Assembly (NCBI GenBank): GCA_963693305.1
Contig: OY855913.1
Span: forward strand, 2,706,501-2,770,500
DNA from: Meandrina meandrites
Taxonomy: Eukaryota > Cnidaria > Anthozoa > Scleractinia > Meandrinidae
Length of the DNA: 64,000 bases
Direction of reading: 5' to 3'
The notes under the pieces: generated by a model
Told to the model about the DNA's origin: nothing
The model's database searches: none
What the model saw: only the letters and a program-made list of their open reading frames with translations
Program-made: the position numbers and the translations under genes
Shown: in pieces, positions 13,201-26,700 of the stretch
Numbering within the stretch: the first letter of the stretch is position 1
Layout of the letters: every line of letters begins with the position of its first letter

Positions 13201-16200
13201 CTGCTTTTAACCACCAGTTGTTCTTTTTTTTTTTAATTACATCACACAATTTTTAAAAAATGTTTTCCAAATAGGCACCGCTGAGAAGACAGAGGGATTG
13301 TGGCACAGCGCTCAAAACTTCTCGGCATTACCTCCCTGGCTGCCTGGTAGAAGCCGAGAATTCAATACTCCAAGAGAGTGGTCTCAATGGTAAAGCTGAA
13401 TTTCAGTTACCTAAACATTTTTCCACTATTTCTCAGTTTGAAATAAATTTTGTCAGATTTCAGCCAATGCCTTTAACTATAGTATGTTGGCCTTGAAGAT
13501 TACACATTTTATCCGCGCTAAACCAAAGAAGCTACAAAACATTCCCAGGCGCTCAAAAAATATATTACCAAAATAGTTGCAACGTACGTTGTATTTACAT
13601 TGACATTCTAAATTATTTTTTAATATACTCCACTTACCTTGACAGATTCCGCAGGTAAGGTTACATTCCCTCATGAAAGAAAGTATATCTCGGCTGATAT
13701 CACACCAACCAAATAACTTATAACCAGCACAACTTCCAGGTTCGACCAACTCTTCTGCCGTGCATACTGAAGAGTAAATATGATTAACATGATATTAAAG
13801 AAAAAATAACTTTTTAATCTGATAAAGGAGACTGATTCGAAGGCTCTTTTTATATGTTTAGATCTTGTTCTAAGCTCGGCCCATAAGCTTTCGCGATCAT
13901 CTTGTTCGTCGCGAAAATTAAATTTGACCTAGACCTGAGGCAAAACAATTTTTTTGTAGGTACGTTTATATATATACATGATTGGAACCTGTTATTCTTA
14001 CATAGAAAAACAAAACCCCTTCTTTGATCGAAATTTGGAAACTGGTAAAATGTTATTTATTATACGATTTTGGGACTGTGTGGGTAAATAGCACGTAACA
14101 AACACAACAAAAAAAAACGAGGAATGTACAAAAATATCATTCAAAAGCTCACCTGGCGGAGGTGTCGTCGGGGGAGGCGTTGTCGTCGGGGGTAGCGTGG
14201 TCGGTGGTACTGAAAAAGGAATTAGAAGAAAGTTTATTCGGAAAAGCAAATTTGGTTGAATTAAAGGTGCTTTTAAAACGCTTAAATGACAAAAACCCCT
14301 TATGCGTGTGATAAAGTGATAAAATCAGTTAAAGGGGCTTTATCGCGGATTTTAACAGATTTTCGAACAGCCAAAATATATATATTTGTGTCGAAGGAAA
14401 CCTAAAAATAATGGTACATTTTTATTAAAAATTGCTATATTAGAGCACTGAAACAGTCAACAAGCGTCTTTGGTCGCTGATGGCTAGGATGGAAATGGAT
14501 TGCAACTGGAAAAATTAAGGCTAAACTTTTCAAGTGTTTCTGCGCGTCTTAAAAAAAATCGACATTTATAGGCGTGGCTTCATTTCTCTCTGCAAATTAA
14601 GGTTATATCTTTCTCTAGATCATTAAAGATAATGTTTTCATGGGTTAAGTTGCCTACGACTCATTTCAGAATAGTTTAGACCAAAAATCCGCGAATTTCC
14701 CGTGACGTAGCTTCAGTCTGGATGCTACGTAAGCTTGGAATCATTGAGAGAGAGGCTCTTTATATAGGTTATGGGTGTGATTGAGTGGTGGTGATGAGGG
14801 AAGGGGGCGGGGGGAGGGGGGGGGGGGGGAAGGGCACAACACCTTACGTTAAGCTAGATTTCGAGATATCCTTTTCCCCGTTAGCAATTCGTTTCAAGTG
14901 TCTCAAATCAACTTCTGCACATTTCCAAATCTAAAAGGCTTTCGTGGATTGCTTAAAAGAATTTCGAATTCTCCAAACATGGTTGGCGTCGAAAATCCTT
15001 CTTTGAAATAAGCCAACGAAAATAAGCCAGGGGGTCCTCCGGGTGCCCGTGTCGATCCCCCCCCCCCCCTTTTGTGAGATAAATGTATTAAGTAAATAGC
15101 ATACAAACTTTATAATTCAGGAAACGCGCGAATTCTTAGAATATACATGCTATAAATCTTTACCACTGCTAGATAACTACATACTCCATTTGCAGGAGAG
15201 AACATCAGCAGTGGACCATGTAAGTACCCTGGCTGTGACACAGTGTGACCATCCCCCTTCCCGGATGATCCTAGCTACGCCCCTGCCCGTTATATCCAAA
15301 TAACTACAAAATATTCCGCGACGCTCAAAATGACCAAAATAGTTCCAGCGTTCTATTCGACACCGCTCTTATATTCAACTTACATCGACAGAGTCCACAG
15401 GTAAGGTTACAGTTTTCCCTCATGAAAGCTGCTACTATTATGTCGCTGATACTACACCAACCAAATGCCTTATAACCAGGACAACTAGCAGATTCGTCCA
15501 ACTCTTCTGCGGTGCACACTGAAGAGTAAATATAAGTACCATGATAAGTAAAAATTACTTAATAACTTGATAAATAAATGAGAGGCCTCTTTTATATGTA
15601 AAGGTTTTTCTATAAGGCTGCGCCTCGTTGACTATTTGCTCATAGAAAGCTTGCACTCGTAGTCTGATTTTAATTACATAACCCAATGGACAAGTATGGA
15701 TAGAACGCGCAATCTGATTGGATATACAGGTAAATCAATTTTAGCGATATTCTGTGTTTAATAGATCAGCCCCTAGACGGCCCGACCTCGGTTTCTATCG
15801 ACTTTTGATAGTTGACTCGGGGCTTCGCTCCTCACAACTATCAGCCAATAGAAACCTCGAGCTTGCCGTCTAGTTATTAAATACAATTAATATTAATATT
15901 TTAACCTTTAACATGAAATGACATGGCATGACATGCGTGACACGACATGAAATGACATGATATGACATGACATGACATTATATGACATGACATGAAATGA
16001 CATGAAATTACACTATATTACGCGACATGACCTGACCTGACATGACATGACATGACATGACATGACATGAAATAATTAAAGCCAGTAAAAAGATAGCTAA
16101 CCTGGTGGGGGTGGTGGCGTTACAGCTGAAAAAGAATTTCACAAAATAGCATTATCAATAACATTTTAGCGGAATCGAATGAATTGTTTTATTATTTTTA

Positions 16201-16592
16201 CTTTAAACATCGCACTTCTTAGCCATAAATTGACATTGATACAAGAATAAGACAGAAAAAGACGTATACAAAATACAAATACATGTATCCAAAGCAGTCT
16301 AGAGAATTCAGTTTTCAGCTTGTGACAGAAACTGGTGATAAGAGATTCTGTCGAGCCGCAAGTTAAGAGTAGACTTTAATCTATCCTCTAAATCGTATAT
16401 TCACACAGCAATCGCCGCATGCTCATTGAACCAGCACGACAGAATTTATCTAAATATCTTACCTTGGCGTTTTTTAAGTTGATATTTGCCCATGTAGGTG
16501 TCGGCAGGAAGCGCTGGAAAAGAGCGGCCCGGCGCGCCATCGCAGGCGACTTGGAGTGTCACAAGGAACAAACCAGCAAAGAGCATGCGCAT
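10298..16592 (-). CDS. Gene A: secreted ShKT-ShKT-mucin-CAP protein
   Basis: Minus-strand exons: 16592-16463, 16125-16102, 15518-15384, 14209-14153, 13766-13638, 12997-12215, 11807-11594, 10887-10800, 10462-10298; phases join into a 574-residue protein. Residues 1-17 are a signal peptide (MRMLFAGLFLVTLQVAC), then a propeptide to KKR (40-42). ShKT domains of six Cys lie at 52-96 and 116-158, separated by a PPTT linker. Residues 159-419 are a Pro/Thr/Ser mucin-like linker (about [10 protein letters not shown], repeated). A CAP domain fills 420-574: ACLKAHN, His of FVHDP, Glu of GENLY, YSEE, GHFTQIVW and YVVARYSPAGN, so the CAP His/Glu tetrad is present. The stop (10298-10300) is inside the third CAP exon, unlike genes C-E. 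CAP proteins of this class are extracellular; the ligand is unknown. All exons between the signal and CAP exons are phase 1-1. Confidence 0.8.
10895..11130. repeat. AT-rich imperfect tandem repeats
   Basis: Variants of AAATTTGCAAAATCTGCAATTTTTGCAAATTT recur three or four times, partly interrupted by AACGAAAAATCGT-like palindromes. They lie in the gene A intron between CAP exons 1 and 2. The short ORFs here (FAKI/NFTI-like) are translations of the repeat. Confidence 0.5.
12215..12997 (-). repeat. mucin-linker exon of gene A, 30-bp tandem repeats
   Basis: A single 783-nt exon (261 codons) of about 26 copies of a 30-bp unit encoding [10 protein letters not shown] or close variants. The copies at 12241-12600 are almost identical; those towards 12990 (the 5' side) are more varied. 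Thr/Ser/Pro density suggests heavy O-glycosylation. Because 30 is a multiple of 3, the other frames also stay open, producing spurious long ORFs on both strands. Confidence 0.85.
15774..15872. mobile_element. palindromic MITE-like element
   Basis: A near-perfect inverted repeat with arms TAGACGGC...GGTTTCTAT...GATAGTTG and their complement, around a loop rich in CTCGGGGCTTCGCTCC. Related to the palindrome at 55301-55407 (shared TTTCTAT, ATAGTTG and CTCGAG). Lies in a gene A intron. Confidence 0.5.
15910..16072. repeat. ACATG pentanucleotide microsatellite
   Basis: A degenerate array of ACATG/ACATGA units in a gene A intron, just downstream (in gene direction) of the 24-nt linker exon 16125-16102. 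Confidence 0.8.
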
Positions 16593-19500
16593 CCTGTTTG
16601 ATAATGAAACAACCTAAACTGAATACATGAAAAATAGCCAGACGTTAATTGCAGAATTTTGTAATAAGGCAGGTAATATCTAATTTCAACCGCTTTGTAA
16701 ACTGACTCATCAGTTGTAGAACGGAAGCTTAGAACCTCCCTTCCAGTTACTATAAGATCAGATATTTGTCTACAACAAATTTCGGGTCAGGGTGCTCTTA
16801 AATGCAATCTCACGTAAAACAGTTCAGGGTTCTTTAAATCAAACAGAAATGCCCTCGAATTTTTTTACTCTTTTGTTCTTATTAGAACGTTTTTTTTTTT
16901 AGCTGGGGCTGAACCAAAACTGAATGTTCTTATTTATTGAGCCTAAAACGTTCATAACATGTTGTCAAGTAGTACGATTTTCTTTCAAGTTGTTTGCTAT
17001 TTCGTAAACAAAGAAAATTTTTATAATGCGATAGAAATATACTCGATACTATGACAGAAGCGCTCTAATTTAAAAATTTCAGGCTCTTACCACTGCTGGC
17101 TACTTTTATAATTCCAATCCGATACCTGAACGTAGTGAGCCCATTTTCCAATCTTCTCAGCTGGGTTTGTCCTCAGCCTCAACTTTCTTATAAAAAAGGT
17201 TTTTTTTTAAACAGTGCATGTCCCATTTCGTCTTAGCAGATTGCATTAGTGAACAAAAACTAGGTCTTTGCGTCAACCGAACTACCAAACTCATAATATA
17301 TAGGCTCGACACCATGCAACATATTTGTTGCTTAACAAATATTGAATCGTGTAAATTCAAATTCTTGAGATAAACTAAACATGCCGACACTGAGTTTGTT
17401 GGCTGAATCTGCTGCTGTCGTACGTTTAGCTGTAGTTAATGGTTTAGCAAAGTTACAACTACATGAAAAATTGGAGTGGAAGGAAAGAACTGTTAATTTT
17501 CAACATAGATGCAGAGGCTTTCCGATTGTGAGAAATTATGGTTATGCTAAATATAATCATCGGCGAATCTTTTAGATCTCGCAAAGGTCATTCGTCGTTG
17601 CCTTCAAGTAAAACATACGACGCGAAGGTAAACTCCTTGCTAAAACTAAACATAAAGCTATCGCAATGTTATCGCTTTTTGTGTGTGCAACTGTTCAACT
17701 GCAACAGTTCAACATCATGACTGAATGAAAAGAAACATGAGCTCTGCAGTGTCGGTATCTACTTTCTGTTATGTCACACCCAGTGACTGTTCTTATGCAG
17801 ATATCGTACAATTGAAAGTCATCTCGCAAAATGCCTGATAAGTATTACTCGAGAGTGTCACAGAAAAACATAAAATACATAACTGTACCTGTAAAAATCC
17901 CGATAAAACTTTTATAAATACAGATCCCTCCGTAAGGATGGTAAATTAAATGCAAATACTTCGTAAGCTATATCGGGGCTGGAGGAGTCTGCTAATATCA
18001 ATAACATATATGTTTGGGAGCCATGATGGCGCCGACAAAACGATCAGTGAACAACGTCACCTTAATTGCCAGAATCTATTTGGTAACATGAGTCGAAACT
18101 TGTGACTAGTAGCAGAAGATTCGATGGGAAATCAGTATGTCCAGTATTTTATGTTTGAAAAACACGACATCCACAAAAAATTACAAAATGATTGTTTGTC
18201 ACGAAGCTCTTTATGCACCTTCGGGCTCAATTGCAATATCTAAATGAGCCTCATTCAACTTCTAATGAGTTGCTTCAGATAGCTGATTGTATGTCATTAC
18301 TATGACAATTAATTGTTTTAAAAAATGAGTCTCGTTGTTGTTGTTTGTTAATGACCCAGATAAACCGGTTTTATCCGTCAACGACCCCAAAAATTGTGGA
18401 TTGAGAATGGCAATCTTCGTAAAATGATAAAAGGATTCAAAACTGGCAAATAAATCAATTTTATGCGGAGTCCAATACACCAAGTCAATTCACAAAATTG
18501 AATCAATTTTTTTAGTGAAAATCGCGGAGTGAAAAGTCAAGATAACTGTAGACAAAAGTCATAGATGACCACACCAACGAGTCATGTCATTATCACTCAC
18601 ACTCATTGGATGGTTCTCGTAATTTCCATTTTGCCGGGTAAACTGGCGCAATATTTCATTTTCTCTCTATGTTAACCACAATTGGTAAAATTCGCAATAT
18701 TTCGCAGATAGTATTGAGCACTCACGTCAAACCCTTGTTTTAATAAACAACTGATTGACAGATGCACTATTCAGTAACGTTAACGAAAGGGAAATTTCGT
18801 TTTACGTCACACTTTTTACCGTATATATTTCCACGTTAACGTTTTTATCCCGCAATATTTGACAAAGATTGCAGACTGGCGATGGAATTAAAGCTCGTAA
18901 TTGTAAAGTTAACTTTCTAACCGAAGAAGATTTTTAAAATTTGTTATTGACGTCTCATCCTGTTTACTCATCGATACATTTTTATACGTTAACGAATGGA
19001 TCACGTACACACATTGCATGCACAGTAGACACTCTGGTTACACTGATATGAAACAAATATTTCAAGTCAGTTATATTTTCAATTTAAAGGAACAGATGAA
19101 TTAGTGAGGCAAGACTAATCAAAGTATAACATTAATCTCATTTGATATTGATCTAGAGAGGGAAAGAAAAAAACAAAAACAGTTAGAAATTAAATTGACG
19201 TATTCAATATTATCTGTTGATGAAAAGTGATTGTTGCCGAGGGAAAGTTGAAATATTTTGGTCAAAGAAACTCCAGTTCGTTGCCTTGGCGATAAGACAC
19301 TGGCTAGCGATTCCTGCTGTAAAGACTGCTAGATTATCTGTCTGGCCATTTTTTTTACACAAATATTATGATTCCTAGTTTTAATTGGATGGTTTACATT
19401 TTACTGTAACTGGACAGCAATTAAATCCATGATATATTGATAAAACGTAGCCAATGAAATGTTACGATTATGGGCGAGGGGTTGGGGTGGTGGCTCGACG

Positions 19501-20737
19501 GAGACAACTACCTCAGCAATAATAACAATAATTTATAACGAAACCTTTACTTTTACTTGTATCATACGAATGACGTGCAATTTAAGTCCGCTATTTTAAA
19601 AAGACAAGCTATTAGGAGGTCTGGAATAAAAAACGATTTGTAGAGGGAATCAAACATTAGATATTTTTGAGATATGGTATTTTCAAACGCGCTGTTGTGG
19701 GCGTACACACCGTTTTCTTGAATATTCAATCTGCTATACGGGTCCACTATAAGTCATATATACGTTTTACCTCGTGATGTACATGAGATAAAGTATTTAT
19801 TTATTCATTCTTCTCTTAAGCCGTCAAAATGACGCCACACGTCGGTGTCTAGATCTGCTATCATAGCAGCCTGCTCTATAAGCCTGGTATAACGTTTGAA
19901 GTATTGGCATTTTGCGCGAACCTTGCAGAGGGAACTGATGTCGGAAAGTCTCAGGACTAATAGGGTTTCACAGGTAATGAGTATGCTATATGTTGTACTA
20001 TGAAACTTTCGCTTTGACATGACTGCACAGTGACACTGTAGGCTTGTCCCAATTCAATGTTAAACGTATTTGCATCAGGTAAAGACAAAAGTGCATAAGG
20101 AGCCGGGAGATTATTTATAAGTATATTTATTTTAGAACAACAAAGAATCGGTGAGCACACCTGAGGATTAATTCTCGCAAGAAAACGATCGAAAACAATC
20201 TACTGTCCCAATACAAACCATGTGTTAGTATGAGTTGGATTTTCTCTTTACTGAATGATCTTGATCTTGTTACCTTTATATCAATAACTGACTCATGATA
20301 TACTCGCAATATTGGTCTCTACAGCTTGCTTTGCACGAATTTTGTCAAGCTGTGTTAAAGTCTTGAATATACGGTTCATTATAGTGATTGATCAATAAAT
20401 GTTGAACAATGTCGAATCGAGTATGAACGGGTTTAATTGATAGTTGCCGAAAATTAATATTTGTATATTTTCTTTCAGACATGCAACATGTTCTATACAA
20501 AATGGAATGTATGTAGTCTGAGACATTTGCATTTAATTGAATGGTACCACAACCCGTGTTACGGAGGCTATAGAGACAAAATAACACAGAAGCTCTAAAT
20601 AATATTTGCACTCAAAATTCACCGAAAAAGAGTCACCAGATGTCCGATCGCAACAACCGTTGTTCGTTTTACAAAACTGTTTTGCCGCTTAATTCCAAGC
20701 ATTTTAATCTCTCGGCATGTTCCATGTTTTTAAACAG
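16593..20737. other. 4.1-kb divergent intergenic region between genes A and B
   Basis: AT-rich, without coding signals that I can support. The small ORFs here (up to 88 codons) lack homology features and splice context. It must hold the promoters of both A (leftward) and B (rightward). In B, a TTTAAACAG sits directly before the ATG, so an upstream non-coding exon with an intron is possible. Confidence 0.45.
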
Positions 20738-23700
20738 ATGGCAATGTACAGGTTCCTTGTTGGTTTTATACTCGTCGCATCCCAAGTCACCTGCAATGAT
20801 GCCGCATGGAGTTTATTTGCAGAGCTGCCTGATGAAATCACGTTGGACAAATATCAGGTCGAAAAACGACAACGTAAGTTTTTTTTCTCAGGCTCCCATG
20901 GAGTTCTGTATTGTGTGATCTCACCCCTTTTGTTATTCCTATTACCATTCGCTTTATTATTGTTTTTAATTAATCTCTATTAATGTTTTCCCCTTTTAGT
21001 TCCAACTGCCCTACCTGGTGAGTTTTTATAATCACTATTTGTTTTCGTGCGATGATGTTGGCTCACTGAGCCCAGTTGCCTCTACTGATTTCTATACTGT
21101 TCTTAAGATCGTGATCAGATGCCTCTTGTATATATTGTGCGTCAGATTAAAACCGCTAGTTTTCAAATTAAAAAGCTATTTTTACTTATTGTGCTACTAA
21201 TACTTACTCTTCAGTATGCACCGCAGAAGAGTTAGTGGAACCTACTAGTTGTGCTGGTTATAAGGCATTTGGCCATCAACTCGGCTGCGTCTCGTATGTT
21301 GACTATTCGTTCACAGAAAACTCAGGCTCGTGTGGTCTAATTATTAAATATACATCAATGGGAGAACCAGTTAGTATCTAGCATTTCTAATAAAACAACC
21401 TATACATATAAATTCTCATTTTTTCAAATTAAAAAGTTATTGTTACTTATTGTGCTGCTAACAGTACTAATAATTACTCTTCAGTGTGCACCGCAGACGA
21501 GTTGGACGAACCTGCTAGTTGTCCTGGCTATAAGGCATTTGGTTGGTGTGCTATCAGCCGAGACGTCTTTCCTTTCATGAGGGAATGCAACTTTACCTGT
21601 GGAATCTGTCAACGTAAGTATAAATACATAACAGTGTTAAATACAACGCTGGAACTAGTTTTGGTCATCTTGAGCGTCGGGGAATTTTGTGGGGTAATTT
21701 TTATTTTGGGCAATCCCACGCAAAACATGCTACCGAAAAGAGTCCCGATCTTATTCCATGATGGTGTATATCAGGGCTTATGTCATTTATCACCTTTAAT
21801 TCAACCAACCTGCTTTTCGAATAAACGTTCTAATTCCTCTTTCAGTACCACCGACCACGCTACCCCCGACCACAACGCCACCCCCGACGACACCTCCACC
21901 AGGTGAGCTTTCGAATTAATGGCGAGAACATTTTTTTTAGCATTTTTTGGGTGCATGTAACGTGCTTTTAATTTATACCAGCGGCGGATCCAGGATTTTT
22001 CTTAGGAGGGGGTGCACCACATAGTTTTTTATTGCAGAATACCAGTTGTATTAGAAAGTCGCTGGTCATCTCAAAGGGCGGGGGGGGGGGGGGGGGGGGT
22101 GCACATCCCTGCACCCCCTAGATCCGCCCCTGTATACCTACACGGATATATATTTTTTGAGCACAACCTAGCTTAACTGTAAAATCGCGGTTGTAAGTTA
22201 TAGTAATAAAGCTGTCTATCACGGAATTCGCAACTACAAATAAACTATAAAAAGGTGATAAAGCGCCAGGGCTTCAATATCAAAGTGGTAGAGAAGGCGG
22301 GTATTACAATTAGCAGATTCCTTCAGGGGTCTGACCCCCGTTTTTTTTATTTTTGAGTTCAGGTGGCCCTGAAACCTCTACTAGGAATTTTTTTATCTTT
22401 GCAAATAGTTGAATACTCAATGATAAAAATTGGGGTAATCGAGTTCGTTTTTGAGTTATGAGCACTTAAAGGAACATTAACACCAAGATTTGGTGTTACT
22501 TAAAAATTTTAATGAAGGTTTTGGTATTAATTGGAAACTCCACTAATAGTTTCCTGGCATTGCTAAAACGCTTAACGCACGGTACTACTAGTCACGAAAG
22601 TTGTTTAAACCTGGTATAGCTACGGCAGGTAGGAAAGATGTTGTCAAAAATTTGAAAATATTTTAAATTTTGACAGTGTTACTTTGAGGAAAATCAGTTC
22701 AAGTTTTAACGTCAGCTTACATCTTTGATATTGAACATAAACTAATCGCTGATACAACACTATCGCGCGCGTGCTGCTCTTAAAAAGGTTAATTTTTGAA
22801 TACAATAAGACTAATCGCCCTCGTTTTCTTTGAGCGACCATCAACTCGGCTGCGTCTAGTATGTTGACTATTCGTTCACAGAAAACTCAGGCTCGTGTGG
22901 TCTAGTTATTAAATATACATCAATGGGAGAACCAGTTAGTATCTAGCATTTCTAATAAAACAACCTATACATATAAATTCTCATTTTTCACATTAAAAAG
23001 TTATTTTTACTTATTGTGCTGCTAACAGTACTAATAATTACTCTTCAGTGTGCACCGCAGACGAGTTGGACGAACCTGCTAGTTGTCCTGGCTATAAGGC
23101 ATTTGGTTGGTGTGCTATCAGCCGAGACGTCTTACCTTTCATGAGGGAATGTAACTTTACCTGTGGAATCTGTGAAGGTAAGAAAGATAAGCCGGGAAAT
23201 TTTCTGTAGCTTCTTATATGAAGAACGGATATAACGTGTAATCTTAAGCCAACATAGTAAAGCAACTATTGACTGAGATCTGACAAAATTTATTATAAAC
23301 TAAGAATAGCCTTTAGTATATATACGTCCCTCCCCTAAAAAATATAGGAAAACTGATATAAACATAGTTAAAAAATAAATATAAAAATAGTTCAAAATAA
23401 AAATAGATATAAAACAAAATAAAATAAAACAATATCCTGGCTAAGATTCGAACTCACAAACTATCGTTCTGTTCCGTTAAAAAACAAGTTCAGTCACTGT
23501 TCAGTGATACATCGATTGCGCCACATATCGCCACAATATAAGCTAGAGTATCCGGTGGTAAACGAAGGTTGTACAATGGAGATAATTTGACGGATAGGGT
23601 ATACTATGATTTGTTCTGGGCAGAACTTAATTTCTCGTAAATTATTTATGATTTTCCGAGTTCAGTGGCTCAAAGCCACTTTGGCTGCCACTGAGTTGAC

Positions 23701-26700
23701 TAGTAAAAAGTTTATACTTACACGTATTGCGTTTTGAATGTCTTTCTTGCTTTGATTTTCATAATTAGCCCCAATAACTATGGCTCCAACAACTGCACCA
23801 CCATCGACTGCACCGCCATCGACTGTACCGCCATCCACTGCTCCCCCATCGACTGCACCGCCATCAACAGCACCGCCATCAACAGCACCCCCATCGACTG
23901 CACCGCCATCAACAGCACCCCCATCGACTGCACTGCCATCAACAGCACCCCCATCGACCGCACCGCCATCAACAGCACCCCCATCGACTGCACCACCATC
24001 GACTGCACCGTCATCGACTGCACCGCCATCGACTGCTCCCCCATCGACTGCACCTCCATCAACAGCACCCCCATCGACTGCACCTCCATCAACAGCACCC
24101 CCATCGACTGCACCCCCATCAACAGCACCACCATCGACTGCACCGCCATCGACTGCTCCCCCATCGACTGCTCCCCCATCGACTGCACCGCCATCGACTG
24201 CTCCCCCATCAACAGCACCACCATTGACTGCTCCCCCATCGACTGCACCACCATCGACTGCACCGCCATCGACTGCTCCCCCATCGACTGGTCCCCCATC
24301 GACTGCACCGCCATCAACAGCACCGCCATCGACAGCACCCCCATCGACTGCACCGCCATCAACGGCACCTCCATCGACTGCACCTCCATCGACTGCACCA
24401 CCATCGACAGCACCGCCATCGACTGCTCCCCCATCGACTGCACCACCATCGACTGCTCCCCCATCAACAGCACCTCCATCGACTTCACCTCCATCGACTG
24501 CACCGCCATCAACAGCACCCCCATCGACTGCACCGCCATCAACAGCACCTCCATCGACTGCACCTCCATCGACTGCACCGCCATCAACAGCACCCCCATC
24601 GACAGCACCCCCATCGACTGCTCCGCCATCAACAGCACCCCCATCGACTGCACCGCCATCAACAGCACCTCCATCAACAGCTCCTCCATCGACTGCACCG
24701 CCATCAACAGCACCCCCATCGACCGCACCACCATCGACCGCTCCCCCATCGACTGCTCCCCCATCGACTGCTCCACCATCGACTGCTCCCCCATCAACTG
24801 CACCACCATCAACAGCACCCCCATCGACCGCACCACCATCGTCCGCTCCCCCATCGACTGCTCCCCCATCGACTGCTCCCCCATCAACTGCACCCCCATC
24901 AACAGCACCTCCATCAACAGCACCCCCATCGACCGCACCTCCAACAACTATGGCGCCGACGACTGCAGGTGAGGCAATGACCCCATTTTAATTGTTAGAG
25001 GTTTCGAATGATTACTCTCTGATTATGTGACCTAATACATACCCTGGCTAACTGTATAATTTCAAAAGAATTACATAGCCAAGCAGCATATATATTCTGT
25101 ACTGAATATTGGGAACTTAGGAAGTCCTCAATACCGCCGCTCATAATTGTTTGTACGATCGGGAGCCTTTAAACAAGAAAAATTGATATAAACAGTTAAA
25201 TCCAGCCATTCTGCCTCGCAACCTCAGAGGACTGATATGGGTTATATTTTCTTTTGCGGGTGCCGTACCGAGTGGACGTTTTGTTCGAAACAAACTCTAG
25301 TGAATAAATTATTTAATAACAATAGACAATATGCCAGCGGACTATTCAAAATTACGACATTTCTAAGAGCGTACCGAAGTAAGTCCTGTGACTGAGGAAA
25401 CATTTTAAACAAATCTTTTGGAACTATGATTACAATTTTTTAATGCTGTTGCATTTGGCTGCAACTTCTCCCAAATTTAAGAAATTTCTTTTAAGGTCGT
25501 TTCCGCTGAACATTCAAGCAATAAAGGCAAAAAGTTACCAAAAAGAACTCGTAGCATGGTAACAGTTTGAATACAGTTAAAAAAGACTTATCGAAACTTT
25601 AGCTCTCAAGCTGACCCCGCGAGGGTAAACTGAATTGGAAGTTATCCATATCGGACGTTTCGCGTCAGTTCAAAACTAACTCGAGGTTTGATTAACTTTC
25701 TCGAGAATGCTATAGAATTATAAACACGCGAGAGTAAACTGAATTTGAAGTTATCCATACTAAAGTTAGAACGGACGTTTCGCGTCAGTTCAAAACAAAA
25801 TAATGACGCGTTTTCAGCATTTTCACGAGACGAGGTTTGATATTAACTTTCTCGAGAATGCTTTAGAATTTAATCACGTGGTCACTTATATAATTAGAGA
25901 AATGAACTACAGTGAGATGCTTCAAATAGTATACAAAAGGTTACCATGCTATGAGTAGATTTTTGGTAAATAATGTTTGCACTTATTGCACGTCTTAAAT
26001 TGTCCCAAGTTAAAAAAAAGCTCATGAAATGAAACAGCTTTTACGATGTTAACATCAGTTAGACAATTATTTTAACTTTTTCATTGCAGCATCCGTGCTT
26101 ATAACCTTGGTGGTATTTTCTGGTGTTCCCGATCCACAGTGGCGGGTTGATCTGTCAGTCTTCAATGCGTCAGACTATGCGTCAATACAAACTAATGGCG
26201 TTAGCCCGGACTGCATACCTGCTAAGCTTGGATACAAAGGATTCCTGGTGGAGGACGCCGTAAGGGAGCTACTGATTGTAGGTACAGATGACGAAAGTAG
26301 CCGACTGCAAGAGCTCTTGCTCGAGACTTTGCCACCTGATTTGATACCAGTCGGGTTGAATAATAGTGTTTTTGCTGAAATCGGTACTGTATCGGCCCAA
26401 TGCCCAAACACGAGACGTAAACGCCTTGCACCTCCGTTTGGTCCATTCTTGTGGAATAACGTTCCTAATAGTCGACGCAGAAACAACTGCTACAACTATG
26501 CAAATATCCAAATCACTAATACCTTTGCACAACCTGGAAGAGGAGGTGGACAAATCTTTAACTTGCTGAATGGCAACGCGGTGCGCGATGCTGCGATTCT
26601 TGATGGGTTGCAGGTTCTGAACCCCCATCCTGGAGCTGCAGATCCTGTTCCTGGAGCTCCCGCGGGACCACGGCACTTGGTGGCGCTTTTTATTGATCCA

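Noticed and set aside
23734..24972. 412-codon Cys-rich frame ([10 protein letters not shown] repeats) and the 389-codon minus-strand ORF over the same stretch
   Set aside because: They are other frames of the 15-bp repeat in the gene B mucin exon. The TAPPS frame is the one joined by splice phase to flanking exons.
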